Origin: Lysinibacillus sp. BPa_S21 | GTDB taxonomy: Bacteria; Bacillota; Bacilli; Bacillales_A; Planococcaceae | Length of the DNA stretch: 64,000 nucleotides | Reading direction: 5' to 3' | NCBI RefSeq assembly: GCF_023337795.1 | Contig: NZ_JALIRS010000001.1 | Span: 124,001 to 188,000 of the forward strand | Shown here: one piece after another, positions 45,468 to 54,748 of the stretch | Layout of the letters: each line of letters starts with the position of its first letter | Position numbering within the stretch: position 1 is the stretch's first letter | The notes under the pieces: generated by a model | What the model was told of the DNA's origin: nothing | Databases searched by the model: none | The model's input: only the letters and a program-made list of their open reading frames with translations | Position numbers and translations under genes: made by a program

Positions 45468-46091
45468 CTGACTTTTTCTACGTTATTAGCGTTTTTAGGT
45501 GCAGCAATTATTTTAACATTAATGCCAGGACCAGATAATTTATTTGTTCTTGCACAAAGCATTACACAGGACAAAAAAGCAGGTATAGCGACATCACTTG
45601 GTCTGTGTACAGGTTTACTCGTCCATATAGGCGCGGCTGTTCTCGGTATCTCAGCTATTATTTATCAATCAACAGTTATTTTTTCCATTGTAAAGTTTGC
45701 AGGAGCAGCGTATTTGTTGTATTTAGCATGGCAATCGTTTCGCGCGAAAGGTGATCCATTCACGCTGGGACAGCATAATGAACAAGCCTATGTGATGTTA
45801 TATCGAAAAGGTATATTAATGAATATATTAAATCCAAAAGTTTCTTTATTTTTCTTAGCACTTTTGCCACAGTTTGTGAACCCTTCGAATGGCCATGTAA
45901 GTTTACAGATGTTCATTTTGGGTAGTGTATTTTTAGTACAAGCGCTTATACTATTTTCTTTATTTAGTATTTTTGCTGGTAAAGTAAGAAGAGTAATTAT
46001 TGGAAAGCCTGCAATTGCTAAAAGATTAAATATGATCCAAGGCGTACTTTTCACTTTTATTGGAATACAAATTGCGCTTAGTAAACAATAA
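45468..46091 (+). CDS. LysE family amino-acid exporter, apparently starting at CTG
   Basis: About 207 residues, six hydrophobic helices. The family's N-terminal helix (FLGAAIILTLMPGPDN) is encoded upstream of the first ATG at 45522. In that frame a TAG stands at 45462, and the only usable codon before the helix is CTG at 45468, with GAAAGAAGGGA 6 bases before it. Starting at ATG 45522 would delete most of the first helix. LysE/RhtB proteins export amino acids; the substrate is unknown. The next gene follows after 15 bases. Confidence 0.85.
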   Translation: MTFSTLLAFLGAAIILTLMPGPDNLFVLAQSITQDKKAGIATSLGLCTGLLVHIGAAVLGISAIIYQSTVIFSIVKFAGAAYLLYLAWQSFRAKGDPFTLGQHNEQAYVMLYRKGILMNILNPKVSLFFLALLPQFVNPSNGHVSLQMFILGSVFLVQALILFSLFSIFAGKVRRVIIGKPAIAKRLNMIQGVLFTFIGIQIALSKQ

Positions 46092-46106
46092 CGGGGGAGG
46101 ATTATT

Positions 46107-46907
46107 TTGGCAATTTTACATATAACATTTGGTTTATCTGCACAAGGTTCGTTAAAACATGCGATACGACAACATCACTTACAACGTGATGAGTCAGTGA
46201 TTAGCGTCAATGATATTTTCTCGATTGGTCCACTAAGTAGTTTAGAACAACGAAAAAGCTGGTTAGAAGCCTATATCTATAGGGAAAGTGAAGACCTTGA
46301 TTTGTACGACGATTTCCATAAAGCGTGGGAGAAAAAAATTAAAAATTTACCGTGCGATATTGATGTCTGGGTATGGTACAGCCAATGCACTCATGAAGAG
46401 ATTGGGTTACGTTTTGCCATGAGCGAGTTGATCAATACATGTAATATGGTATATGGAATTGATGCAACCGATGGAGTGAAACGTATACAGCCAAACATGA
46501 CGATTCGTCAAACAGGTGAGCTTTCTTCAGACTTGCTCATGAGACTGCGTTCTGAGGCAAAGCGTTTTTCTGTGGATGAGTGTCAACAACTCGCAAAGGA
46601 ATGGGAAGAGCTAAAACAAAACCCTAGTACACTGCGCATTTGGCAAGATGGAATAGTTCACGTAGCGGAGGACACATTGGATCCTATCATTTTACAAAGT
46701 GCGGAAAAAGCACATGCACAACTAAATGAGGAATGGCTTATACCAATGCGTATCATCGGTGAAACAATTGGTGCAATAGATGACTATTTAAGTGAAGAGT
46801 TTGTGGAAAAACGCCTAATGACTCTTGCAAAGCAGGGACTTTTTGAGATTCATGGAGATCCAACAGATATGTATTCGTATCAAGTAAAATATGTAGGAAA
46901 AAACTAA
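46107..46907 (+). CDS. DUF1835/DUF3658 domain protein
   Basis: 266 residues. The N-terminal domain (ILHITFGLSAQGSLKHAI, DIFSIGPLSSLE) is DUF1835, and the C-terminal part resembles DUF3658 (EEWLIPMRIIGETIGAIDDY). This pair is common in Firmicutes with no known function. Start is TTG at 46107 after GGGGGAGG. Probably co-transcribed with the LysE-type gene. Confidence 0.82.
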   Translation: MAILHITFGLSAQGSLKHAIRQHHLQRDESVISVNDIFSIGPLSSLEQRKSWLEAYIYRESEDLDLYDDFHKAWEKKIKNLPCDIDVWVWYSQCTHEEIGLRFAMSELINTCNMVYGIDATDGVKRIQPNMTIRQTGELSSDLLMRLRSEAKRFSVDECQQLAKEWEELKQNPSTLRIWQDGIVHVAEDTLDPIILQSAEKAHAQLNEEWLIPMRIIGETIGAIDDYLSEEFVEKRLMTLAKQGLFEIHGDPTDMYSYQVKYVGKN

Positions 46908-46999
46908 AGAAGCTTCTTAGATAAAAGTGCTTTCTAATAGATTATGAAGTGCCGTTTGTATTTGTTTAAATAGATTTTTACATAAATAGGGGGATTAAA

Positions 47000-47473
47000 G
47001 TGGAAATTCGCTCAGTTAAAGGTTCAGACTACTATATAATTTCACCTCTAGTCAATGAGTGGTGGGGTGGTAGGAATATGTCTGATATGTTACCAAAATT
47101 ATTCTTTGACCATTTTACACAAACAAGTTTCATTGCAGAAAAGGAGGGTGAACTTGTGGGTTTTCTTATAGGATTCCTCTCTCAAACTTATTCAAATGAA
47201 GCGTATATTCATTTCGTTGGCGTTCATCCTGCATACAGAAAGCATAATATTGGAAAAAAATTATACAATCAATTTTTTAATGTGGTAAGGCAAAATAATC
47301 GAAGTATTGTTCGTTGTGTAACGTCACCTGTCAATAAAGTTTCAATTGCCTATCATACCAAGATGGGTTTTGAAATTGAAAATGGAGATAGAATTGTTGA
47401 TAGTCTATCATTAAATACAGACTATGACGGACCAAATCAAGACAGGGTTTTATTTGTAAAAAAATTAGATTAA
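47000..47473 (+). CDS. GNAT family N-acetyltransferase
   Basis: 157 residues. Motif A for acetyl-CoA: HFVGVHPAYRKHNIGKKLYN, with the Gly-Lys-Lys loop, followed by VSIAYHTKMGFEIENGD. Similar to Bacillales GNATs often annotated by fold only. GTG at 47000 follows AGGGGGA. Substrate unknown. Ends at a strong terminator. Confidence 0.87.
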   Translation: MEIRSVKGSDYYIISPLVNEWWGGRNMSDMLPKLFFDHFTQTSFIAEKEGELVGFLIGFLSQTYSNEAYIHFVGVHPAYRKHNIGKKLYNQFFNVVRQNNRSIVRCVTSPVNKVSIAYHTKMGFEIENGDRIVDSLSLNTDYDGPNQDRVLFVKKLD

Positions 47474-47500
47474 ATTTTAGTTTATTATTGAACGTCCCAT

Positions 47501-47549
47501 AAAAACAGAGTTGATTCTACATATTTTGTAGATTAACTCTGTTTTTTTG
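47501..47549 (+). terminator. Intrinsic terminator of the GNAT gene
   Basis: AAAACAGAGTT and AACTCTGTTTT with inner TCTACA/TGTAGA pairs, then TTTTTT. Confidence 0.88.
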
Positions 47550-47579
47550 TTACCTTCTCCAATTGAATATATACAGCAA

Positions 47580-47603
47580 GGCGAGTAACAGTTGTTACTC
47601 GCC
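47580..47603. terminator. Hairpin downstream of the LysR gene
   Basis: GGCGAGTAAC (47580-47589) pairs with GTTACTCGCC (47594-47603). No T run on the LysR side, so termination is uncertain. Confidence 0.45.
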
Positions 47604-47628
47604 CTCTTTAGCCCATTTTTTACTTTCA

Positions 47629-48510
47629 TTATTTTTTATCATAAAAATCAAATACAAATTGCTGAAATTGTCGTGCTGACGGTGGAAGATAGCGGTTTTC
47701 AATCCAAGCCATACCGATGATCCGTTCACAAACCATATCCTCAACACGAATTTTTGCCAATTTATTTGGATTTAAGTCTTCGTCCACAGGGAGTAACGAC
47801 ACACCAAGCCCAGCACTTACAAAACCAGCAACTGTCGATACCTCATCACCTTCAAATGTAATTTTCGGTTTGATACCTGCAGCATTTAATAATTTATCAG
47901 CTGTACGGCGCAATGCGTAACCCTTCTTCATCAGAACAAAATTCTCATGCTCAAGTTCCTTCATTTTAATGCTTTTACGGCCGGAGAGGGGGTGATCAAT
48001 CGGCACCATAATAAAAAGTTCATCACGCCACAGCTCCTTCCAGCAAACAGGTGGCTCGGTGTCAATCGCCGCAAGTAAGCAAAGATCTAATTCTCCTGCG
48101 AGTAATTGCTTCAGCTGTGAATGTGAGTAGTTTTGTGTAAAGTGAAAACGTATATGCGGATGATTCTGGCGGAAAGCGCGGATTAAATCAGGTACAATGC
48201 TAGTCCCCAGAGTATGTAAAAAGCCAAGTGACACATCACCAAGCTCTGGGTTATTAAGCTCCTGTAACTCTATGACTGCTTTTTCATACTCCTTACGCAT
48301 GCGTTGGACTCTATATAAAAATAACTCGCCATATCTATTAAGCATAATTGAACGTCCTTGTCGATCAAACAAGGGCACTCCTAACTCCTCTTCGAGCTTT
48401 GAAATCGAGCGACTTAATGCTGGCTGAGAAATCGCTAATGCTTCAGCAGCACGAGTCATATGCTCAAGCTTTGCTACTGCTACAAAATATTCTAATTGCT
48501 GCCATTCCAT
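47629..48510 (-). CDS. LysR family transcriptional regulator
   Basis: 293 residues. N-terminal HTH (LEYFVAVAKLEHMTRAAEAL, then ISQPALSRSISKLEEEL), linker helix, then the effector domain from about residue 92. Transcribed leftward; its promoter region faces the Est30-like esterase gene 347 bp away, which could be a target. Effector unknown. ATG at 48510. Confidence 0.92.
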   Translation of the reverse strand: MEWQQLEYFVAVAKLEHMTRAAEALAISQPALSRSISKLEEELGVPLFDRQGRSIMLNRYGELFLYRVQRMRKEYEKAVIELQELNNPELGDVSLGFLHTLGTSIVPDLIRAFRQNHPHIRFHFTQNYSHSQLKQLLAGELDLCLLAAIDTEPPVCWKELWRDELFIMVPIDHPLSGRKSIKMKELEHENFVLMKKGYALRRTADKLLNAAGIKPKITFEGDEVSTVAGFVSAGLGVSLLPVDEDLNPNKLAKIRVEDMVCERIIGMAWIENRYLPPSARQFQQFVFDFYDKK

Positions 48511-48856
48511 ATTTTCACCTTAATTCCAGTTGTTTTTGAGTTAACTGCATTATAACGGTTAAAGGGTAGGAAGTATAGAGATATAAAGTGAATTTTTGCA
48601 TGAACCTAATGCTTCCTTTCGGTCAGTTAAGCAGATAATGAGGCATAAAAAATTTTTATGAAAATGGAGTACGAAAAATGAAGATTGCAAAATGAAAGTA
48701 GCAGAAAGTGTGCTATAACAGTCATTAACCTTACATCGTTAATGCATGAAAGACATTAATATGATAAAAACTATAAATTGTACATTATGAATAAAGGGTG
48801 TTAAGATAGACACATAAATTACACAATTACAAGTTTCCGTGAAGGGGATATTATAA
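48511..48856. other. Divergent control region of LysR and esterase genes
   Basis: No gene. AT-rich; I found no convincing operator beyond general LysR expectations. Confidence 0.35.
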
Positions 48857-49609
48857 ATGAATTTATCTAAGCCACAACCTCTAACAATTGAGGGAGGCAA
48901 AAAAGCCGTACTATTACTGCATGGATTCACAGGTAGCACAAAAGATGTGAAAAAGCTAGGTGAATTTTTATCAAAACGTGGTTATACGGTTCATGCACCG
49001 ATTTATAGTGGGCATGGAGTAGAACCAGAAGCATTGCTAGAAACAAAACCAGAAGACTGGTGGAATGATGTTGTGGAAGGTTATAACTTCCTAAAAAGTA
49101 AAGGCTATGAAGAAATCGCTGTAGTAGGAATTTCACTTGGTGGCGTATTTTCGTTAAAAGTAGCAGAAACGTTTCCTGTGAAAGCATGTGTTGCTATGTG
49201 TGCACCAATCACACGCGATAACTCAAAAGGCTTATTTACACGTTTATATCATTACGCTCGTTTATATAAACATTTTGAAAATAAATCAAAAGATCAAATT
49301 ATTTCAGAATTACATGAACTACGTATTACACCTAAGGATTCATTAGATGGTGTGACACGTTTAACTACAGAAACACGCGAAGATTTATCTACTATTAAAG
49401 CACCTACATTAGTATTACAAGGTTCATTAGATGATGAACTTTATCAAGAAAGTGCGCCTTTCATTTTAAACACTGTGGAAACTGATGATAAAGATCTTAT
49501 TTGGTATGAAAATTCCGGTCATATTATTACTTTAGATAAAGAACGTGAAAAAGTGTATGAGGACGTATACAAGTTTTTAGATCATATAGAGTGGTCTGTA
49601 GCAAACTAA
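48857..49609 (+). CDS. Carboxylesterase, Est30-like alpha/beta hydrolase
   Basis: 250 residues closely patterned on Geobacillus Est30: LLLHGFTGSTKDVKKLG near the N-terminus (oxyanion hole), nucleophile Ser93 in VGISLGGVF, a late Asp (QGSLDDELY) and His in ENSGHIITLD. Cytosolic carboxylesterase or monoacylglycerol lipase on short-chain esters. ATG with AAGGGGA upstream. Single gene with its own terminator. Confidence 0.9.
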   Translation: MNLSKPQPLTIEGGKKAVLLLHGFTGSTKDVKKLGEFLSKRGYTVHAPIYSGHGVEPEALLETKPEDWWNDVVEGYNFLKSKGYEEIAVVGISLGGVFSLKVAETFPVKACVAMCAPITRDNSKGLFTRLYHYARLYKHFENKSKDQIISELHELRITPKDSLDGVTRLTTETREDLSTIKAPTLVLQGSLDDELYQESAPFILNTVETDDKDLIWYENSGHIITLDKEREKVYEDVYKFLDHIEWSVAN

Positions 49610-49633
49610 GAGCTGTCAGCAGACAGCTCTTTT
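49608..49633 (+). terminator. Intrinsic terminator of the esterase gene
   Basis: AAGAGCTGTC (49608-49617) pairs with GACAGCTCTT (49622-49631) with AGCA loop; T run after. It overlaps the stop codon. Confidence 0.82.
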
Positions 49634-49854
49634 AGTTTTGTCTATTTAACCTACCCTCAAAAGAAGTTCCCACTTCAAAAACTGTCAAGTGGTGGGTAGT
49701 TCACAACTAGGAACTGTACAATTTATTTTCTAAAAAGAAAAAACAACCATTGTTTTTTAAATAAATGCTATGTTAATATAGTGGAATTATAGTGAGGAAT
49801 TTCTTCGATTTAAATTATTTGCAATTGTTAAATACATCTAAGGAGTACATCAAA

Positions 49855-51192
49855 ATGCAACAGAAAATACCTTTTTCAACATATGCAGTCATTGGTACAA
49901 TGCTTTTCGGACTGTATTTTGGAGCAGGGAATCTTATTTTTCCAATTCAGCTTGGACAATTAGCAGGGACCAACTTTTGGTTTGGCCTAATTGGATTTTT
50001 AGTAACAGCTATCGGTTTACCGTTTCTAGGTATTTTAGCTATTGGTTTATCAGGTAGTAACGGTTTGCGTGACTTAGCGAGCCGTGTTCACCCAATATTC
50101 GGGGTTATTTTTTCGTTAGCTCTATATTTAACGATCGGTCCTTTTTTTGCGATTCCACGTACAGCGACAGTTCCGTTTGTTGTAGGCTTTGAGCCATATA
50201 TACAAGCTGAGCATACAACAATTTTACTTGCTTTATTTAGCTTCGTATTTTTTGCCATCGTTTTTTATTTCTCATTGAACCCAGCGAAAATTATGGATTA
50301 TATTGGAAAATATTTAACACCAGCATTTTTGATCGTGTTATTTATTTTAATTATTATTAGTATTGTAAAACCGATGGGGCATTTCCAGCAGCCGATAGGA
50401 GATTATATTGATTCAGCATTTATGACAGGCTTTAAAGAAGGCTATAACACAATGGATGCGTTAGCTTCACTAGCTTTTGGTATTGTCGTCATTAATGCAA
50501 TCAAAAGCGCAGGAATCACAGAAAGAAAAGAAATTGCTAAAGCAACGTGGAAATCTGGTATTTTTGCCATGGCATTAATGATGTTAATATACGGTTTAAT
50601 AACGTATATGGGGGCATCGAGTATTGAAGCTGTTGGTACTTACGACAACGGTGGTTTAATATTTGCAGCAGTGGCAGATCATTATTTTGGATCATTCGGG
50701 GCTATTTTATTGGCAGTTATTATTGTCCTTGCTTGTTTAAAGACAAGTATTGGCTTAATCACTTCTTGTAGTGAATTTTTCCATGAAGTGTTTCCGAAAA
50801 TTAGCTATAAATGGTTTGTATTGATATTGTGTGTTACGTCATTTACAATTGCCAACTTCGGATTAACGAATATTATTAAGTTTGCTATTCCTGTGTTGAT
50901 GTTCATATATCCGATTGCAATTGTCTTAATTGTCCTTGCATTATGCTCATCACTATTTAAAAATAAGCAAACGGTATATGCTATTGCGATGATTTTTACC
51001 ATTTTTATTAGTATCATTGATGGTTACAAAGCATTAGTCGTTAGCATCCCTACGGCAAAGTTAAGTATTTTTGATATGATTGAGAAAGCATATTCGAATA
51101 TATTACCTTTTTACGATATAGGCTTAGGTTGGATATTACCAGCACTAATTGGGGCATTGATAGGATGCTTATTTCCAGCGAGAAGAGGGTAA
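49855..51192 (+). CDS. brnQ: Branched-chain amino acid transport system II carrier protein
   Basis: 445 residues, 12 hydrophobic helices, LIVCS family. N-terminal LFGLYFGAGNLIFPIQLGQ and GPFFAIPRTATVPF are BrnQ marks. Sodium-coupled import of leucine, isoleucine and valine in family members. ATG at 49855 follows AAGGAG (49841-49846); the upstream in-frame extension to 49792 lacks a ribosome site. The 220-bp leader contains CTACCC/GGGTAG and CCCACTT/AAGTGG pairings (about 49655-49705) that might be regulatory; I could not identify a known riboswitch. Confidence 0.94.
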   Translation: MQQKIPFSTYAVIGTMLFGLYFGAGNLIFPIQLGQLAGTNFWFGLIGFLVTAIGLPFLGILAIGLSGSNGLRDLASRVHPIFGVIFSLALYLTIGPFFAIPRTATVPFVVGFEPYIQAEHTTILLALFSFVFFAIVFYFSLNPAKIMDYIGKYLTPAFLIVLFILIIISIVKPMGHFQQPIGDYIDSAFMTGFKEGYNTMDALASLAFGIVVINAIKSAGITERKEIAKATWKSGIFAMALMMLIYGLITYMGASSIEAVGTYDNGGLIFAAVADHYFGSFGAILLAVIIVLACLKTSIGLITSCSEFFHEVFPKISYKWFVLILCVTSFTIANFGLTNIIKFAIPVLMFIYPIAIVLIVLALCSSLFKNKQTVYAIAMIFTIFISIIDGYKALVVSIPTAKLSIFDMIEKAYSNILPFYDIGLGWILPALIGALIGCLFPARRG

Positions 51193-51199
51193 CAGGCTT

Positions 51200-51233
51200 A
51201 AATACCACAATCTAGGTTGTGGTATTTTGTTTT
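51200..51233 (+). terminator. Intrinsic terminator of brnQ
   Basis: AAATACCACAA pairs with TTGTGGTATTTT, followed by T-rich sequence. Confidence 0.85.
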
Positions 51234-51277
51234 CATGAAGTTTGTTATGATTTTTTTTAGTTACAAATGGTATACAT

Positions 51278-51318
51278 AAAAAATACTCACAGAGTGTAAT
51301 GCGCTGTGAGTATTTTTT
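51278..51318. terminator. Bidirectional terminator of the XRE-cupin gene
   Basis: AAAAAATACTCACAG (51278-51292) and CTGTGAGTATTTTTT (51304-51318) are exact complements. Confidence 0.9.
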
Positions 51319-51354
51319 CCTTTTATAGAAGTGTCTATTGAATTCACCAAATAT

Positions 51355-51900
51355 TTATACTGGAATACTAGAAATGCAAAGGAACTTTACAATTGAATCC
51401 GTTTTATTTGTCCAATTATGAGGCGTGGTTGAATCTAGGAAAATACAATCATAAGGATGCAAATCATGCTCCTCTGTGTCAATGACGATTGTCAGGGTCC
51501 CTTCAAGAACATAAAGAAATTCTTGCCCTGAATGTGAATAAGAATCCTCGCGATTTGCACCTGGGTTCAGCAGTACTAGAATCGGATGAAAAAGTGGGTT
51601 TTCGATGTTTCCCGCTAAATCTCTATAAAAAAATTGATTATGCAATGTGTTTGTCTTACTAATAATATTTCTCATAACTGTCGATGATGTCTGCTCATCG
51701 GGTTCAGAAAAAAAGTAACTTGGATTAACACCAAGTGCCTCGGAAATTTTTTTCAATGATTCGAGCGTTATGGATGATTTTGATCGTTCAACCTGAGATA
51801 AAAAGCTAATTGAAAGATTCGTTTGATCAGCAATTTGTTTTAATGTTAACTTTCGCTCTTTTCGTAAACTTTTCATTTTTGCTCCAATTAAGTCATTCAC
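51355..51900 (-). CDS. XRE-cupin transcriptional regulator
   Basis: 181 residues: Cro/CI-type HTH at residues 6-62 (LKQIADQTNLSISFLSQVER) and a cupin beta-barrel at about 105-180 (NPGANREDSYSHSGQEFLYV, then YDCIFLDSTTPHNW). The PuuR/SinR-cupin kind senses a small metabolite in the barrel and controls amino-acid or polyamine catabolism. ATG at 51900. It is divergent from the DapA/ALDH/MHS-transporter operon, with two matching 17-bp dyads in between that are likely its operators. Confidence 0.9.
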   Translation of the reverse strand: MNDLIGAKMKSLRKERKLTLKQIADQTNLSISFLSQVERSKSSITLESLKKISEALGVNPSYFFSEPDEQTSSTVMRNIISKTNTLHNQFFYRDLAGNIENPLFHPILVLLNPGANREDSYSHSGQEFLYVLEGTLTIVIDTEEHDLHPYDCIFLDSTTPHNWTNKTDSIVKFLCISSIPV

Positions 51901-52186
51901 TATTCTCCACCCCTGTTACTGATATGAAAATAAAAGTTAGTTAAAATCTTTTGCACAAAAAGATGTTAATAGTAGATTTACTCCTTAAATATGCCAAAAC
52001 AGCTAATTACATTTATAGCTAGCTGTCACGATGCCTTGTAGTTTAATGCACCTGTCTAAATTTCAAATATAAGGAGTCACGTTGATAAGGATAACATAAA
52101 AGCACTAATTACAGAACGATTACAAAAATGGACTTGTAGAGCTATAGTAAATATCGTAATTCCGAAAATAAGAAGTGTCATTTATG

Positions 52187-52203
52187 TTGAAGTACCACTT
52201 TAA
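52187..52203. promoter_or_regulatory. Putative operator 1 of the XRE-cupin regulator
   Basis: TTGAAGTACCACTTTAA, an imperfect 17-bp dyad; it shares TTGAAGT and ACTT with operator 2, centres 96 bp apart. Confidence 0.55.
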
Positions 52204-52282
52204 TAGTTTAAGAGTACAGCAGTTAGAATATTCGGAAAATTATATTTACAACAAAAATTTAGTGTGTTATTATCTTGAATAA

Positions 52283-52299
52283 TTGAAGTGTCACTTCAA
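52283..52299. promoter_or_regulatory. Putative operator 2 of the XRE-cupin regulator
   Basis: TTGAAGTGTCACTTCAA: 8-bp arms exactly complementary around one central base. Lies just ahead of the DapA-like gene, over its probable promoter. Confidence 0.65.
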
Positions 52300-52349
52300 T
52301 ATAAGTGTTTTAGATTTAAGTAATCTTTCAAAAGAAAAGGAGAATGAAA

Positions 52350-53216
52350 ATGAATTTTCATGGCATTTTGGTTCCGTTAGTGACCCCGTTTAAAAGTGAT
52401 AAGAGCATAGATGTAGATACTTTAAAGCAATTGACTAACTCATTTATTGACAAAGGTGTTACTGGTTTAGTAGTTTGTGGCACGACAGGAGAATACTACG
52501 CTTTAAACGAAGTGGAACGTGAAATGGTTTTAAAAACAGTAGCAGAAGTTGCTAAAGGTCGTATAACTTTAATAGCAGGGATCAATGATTTATCAACTGA
52601 GGGAGCGGTTAACCGTGCCATACAAGCCAAAGATTTGGGCTATGAAGGTTTAATGTTATCACCAACACCATATAGCCTACCAGATCAATTGGGGATAATT
52701 GCTCATTATGAAACTGTGGCGGCGGCAACCGATTTACCTATTATCATGTACAACTTTCCAGCTCGTATCGGCATTGAAATTGAATACGAAACGGTGCTGC
52801 ATTTATCGAGAAATCCGAATATTGTTGGTCTTAAAGAAAGTAGTGGTGACTTTAGCCGCGCACTACGTTTGTTACAAACACCATTTGAGAATTTTGAAGT
52901 GATTTGCGGTTGCGATGATCAACCTGTAGACTTTTTCTTTTGGGGTGCAAAAAGTTGGATTGCTGGAGCAGGTAATGTGTTTCCGGAAGAACAGGTAGCC
53001 ATGTTCAATGCTGCACAGGGTGGTGACTGGGATAAGGCCCGAGAAATCATGAGTGATATTTACCCTGCTATTCATTCTATGGAGTCCGGTTACTATAATC
53101 AAAAAGCTAAATTAGGCTGCATGAAAGGTGAATTTAACGTTGGTACCGTACGCCTACCTCTATTTGATTTAACGGAAGACGAAAAAGCAGAGTTTTTGGC
53201 TTTTTTTAATAAATAA
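52350..53216 (+). CDS. DapA-family (dihydrodipicolinate synthase/N-acetylneuraminate lyase) aldolase or deaminase
   Basis: 288 residues, class I aldolase TIM barrel. GTTGEYYAL carboxylate-binding loop, catalytic Tyr in IIMYNFPARIG, and Schiff-base Lys162 in VGLKESSGD. A biosynthetic DapA is unlikely, since it is paired with an aldehyde dehydrogenase and a transporter: DapA-family enzymes plus ALDH act together in hydroxyproline, glucarate and arabinose breakdown, making 2-oxoglutarate semialdehyde or similar. ATG 52350 is right for the AAAAGGAG site; the ATG two codons before is too close. First gene of a three-gene operon. Confidence 0.88.
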   Translation: MNFHGILVPLVTPFKSDKSIDVDTLKQLTNSFIDKGVTGLVVCGTTGEYYALNEVEREMVLKTVAEVAKGRITLIAGINDLSTEGAVNRAIQAKDLGYEGLMLSPTPYSLPDQLGIIAHYETVAAATDLPIIMYNFPARIGIEIEYETVLHLSRNPNIVGLKESSGDFSRALRLLQTPFENFEVICGCDDQPVDFFFWGAKSWIAGAGNVFPEEQVAMFNAAQGGDWDKAREIMSDIYPAIHSMESGYYNQKAKLGCMKGEFNVGTVRLPLFDLTEDEKAEFLAFFNK

Positions 53217-53231
53217 TTTGGAGGAGAGAAA

Positions 53232-54716
53232 ATGATCGTATCAAAAGAACAAGTCTTTACCCTTGCTAAAGAAGGGAAGCTATGGGCTGGTAACTTAATT
53301 GAAGGTTTTACGAGTGCAGCCTGCAAAATTGAAAATCGTACCCCCATTGACAACAGCAAAATTGGCTATATTGCCGATGGTGATGCAAGGGATGTAGATG
53401 CTGCTGTTAAGGTTGCTAGAAACACATTTGAAGTGGGTACTTGGAGTCAACTATCCCCGGGTGAACGCAAAAAAATAATGATTCGCTGGTCAAAATTGCT
53501 AGAAGAACACAGCGAAGAATTGGCTGCTTTGGATTGCGTGGATGCTGGTAAACCTATTACAGAATGTATAAATACCGACATACCAGCAACCATTGAAACA
53601 TTTTATTGGTATGCTGAAGCGATTGATAAAGTCTTTGGTAAAGTCGCTCCTACGGGTAAAGATGCTTTAGGATTAATTATCACGGAACCCATTGGCGTAG
53701 TTGGTGCGGTATTACCTTGGAATTTTCCAGCGCAAATGTTTGCTTGGAAAGTGGCACCTGCTTTAGCCGCTGGTAATTCTGTGGTTGTGAAGCCTGCTGA
53801 ATTAACTTCACTTAGCGCTTTCCGTATGATTGAACTTGCTTATGAAGCAGGTGTGCCTAAAGGCGCATTAAGCATGGTGTGTGGTTTGGGAGAAAAAGTA
53901 GGTAAACCTTTGGGGCGGCATATGGATGTGGACGTTATTTCGTTCACAGGTTCAACAGAAGTGGGTAGATATTTCTTGAAGTATTCAGCAGAAAGTAACC
54001 TAAAGGAAATTATTTTAGAGTGCGGTGGCAAAAGTCCACAAGTGGTGTTTGAAGATGCTGATTTGGATGCGGCAGTTCCGCATATTTTATCAGCTGCCTT
54101 CTGGAACATGAGTGAAAACTGTAGCTGTGGTTCAAGATTAATCGTACATGAATCCATTAAAGAGGAATTATTAGAAAAATTAAAGTCCGGATTAACAAGC
54201 TGGAAAGTGGGTAATCCGATGGATGAGTCGGTTTCTATCGGCCCTATGGTTGAAGAAGCACATTTTAATAAAGTGAAATCGTTCTTGGACATTACTTTTC
54301 AAGAAGGGGGGCGCTTAGTTACTGGAGGTCAAATTCGTTGTGATTTGGGTAGTGGCTGGTATATCGAACCAACTATTTTTGATAATGTAACCGCAAACAT
54401 GACTTTATTTCAAAATGAAGTATTTGGTCCGATTTTAGCGGTTAGTACGTTCGAAACGGAAGAAGAAGCCATTGCACTTGCCAATGACACCTCTTATGGT
54501 TTGGCTGCTTCTTTTTATAGCCAAAATGTACAGCGGACAATACGCGTGGCACGTGCCATTAAAGCAGGAACTGTTTCTGTGAATGGTTTTAGCGAGGGTG
54601 ATATTACAACTCCATTTGGAGGCTTTAAACAATCTGGTTTTGGTGGGAAAGACAATGGATTAGAAGCTTTTGAACAATATGTGCAGACAAAAGTAATTTG
54701 GTACGTTCATTCATAA
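53232..54716 (+). CDS. Aldehyde dehydrogenase family protein
   Basis: 494 residues of the ALDH superfamily (gamma-aminobutyraldehyde/PuuC neighbourhood). VLPWNFPAQM cofactor segment, catalytic Glu in ECGGKSP, and Cys297 as the aligned nucleophile in NMSENCSCGSR, an uncommon form of the usual NxGQxC motif. Would oxidise the aldehyde made in the pathway begun by the DapA-family enzyme. ATG follows GGAGGAG. Second gene of the operon. Confidence 0.9.
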   Translation: MIVSKEQVFTLAKEGKLWAGNLIEGFTSAACKIENRTPIDNSKIGYIADGDARDVDAAVKVARNTFEVGTWSQLSPGERKKIMIRWSKLLEEHSEELAALDCVDAGKPITECINTDIPATIETFYWYAEAIDKVFGKVAPTGKDALGLIITEPIGVVGAVLPWNFPAQMFAWKVAPALAAGNSVVVKPAELTSLSAFRMIELAYEAGVPKGALSMVCGLGEKVGKPLGRHMDVDVISFTGSTEVGRYFLKYSAESNLKEIILECGGKSPQVVFEDADLDAAVPHILSAAFWNMSENCSCGSRLIVHESIKEELLEKLKSGLTSWKVGNPMDESVSIGPMVEEAHFNKVKSFLDITFQEGGRLVTGGQIRCDLGSGWYIEPTIFDNVTANMTLFQNEVFGPILAVSTFETEEEAIALANDTSYGLAASFYSQNVQRTIRVARAIKAGTVSVNGFSEGDITTPFGGFKQSGFGGKDNGLEAFEQYVQTKVIWYVHS

Positions 54717-54748
54717 TAATTTGAATCAGATTCCTTGGGGGAGTATAT

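Larger units (their letters stand above)
51901..52349. promoter_or_regulatory. Divergent control region of the XRE-cupin system
   Basis: Gene-free. Contains two related 17-bp dyads (52187-52203 and 52283-52299). TTGAAT (52275-52280) and AATATA (52298-52303), 17 bp apart, may be the operon promoter, in which case the second dyad lies between -35 and -10. Confidence 0.55.

Noticed and set aside
49634..49854. Known riboswitch or T-box ahead of brnQ
   Set aside because: Some complementary segments exist, but no T-box motif, specifier loop or terminator pair could be found.
52350..53216. Biosynthetic dapA
   Set aside because: No lysine-pathway neighbours; paired with ALDH and a transporter under an XRE-cupin regulator, which points to catabolism.
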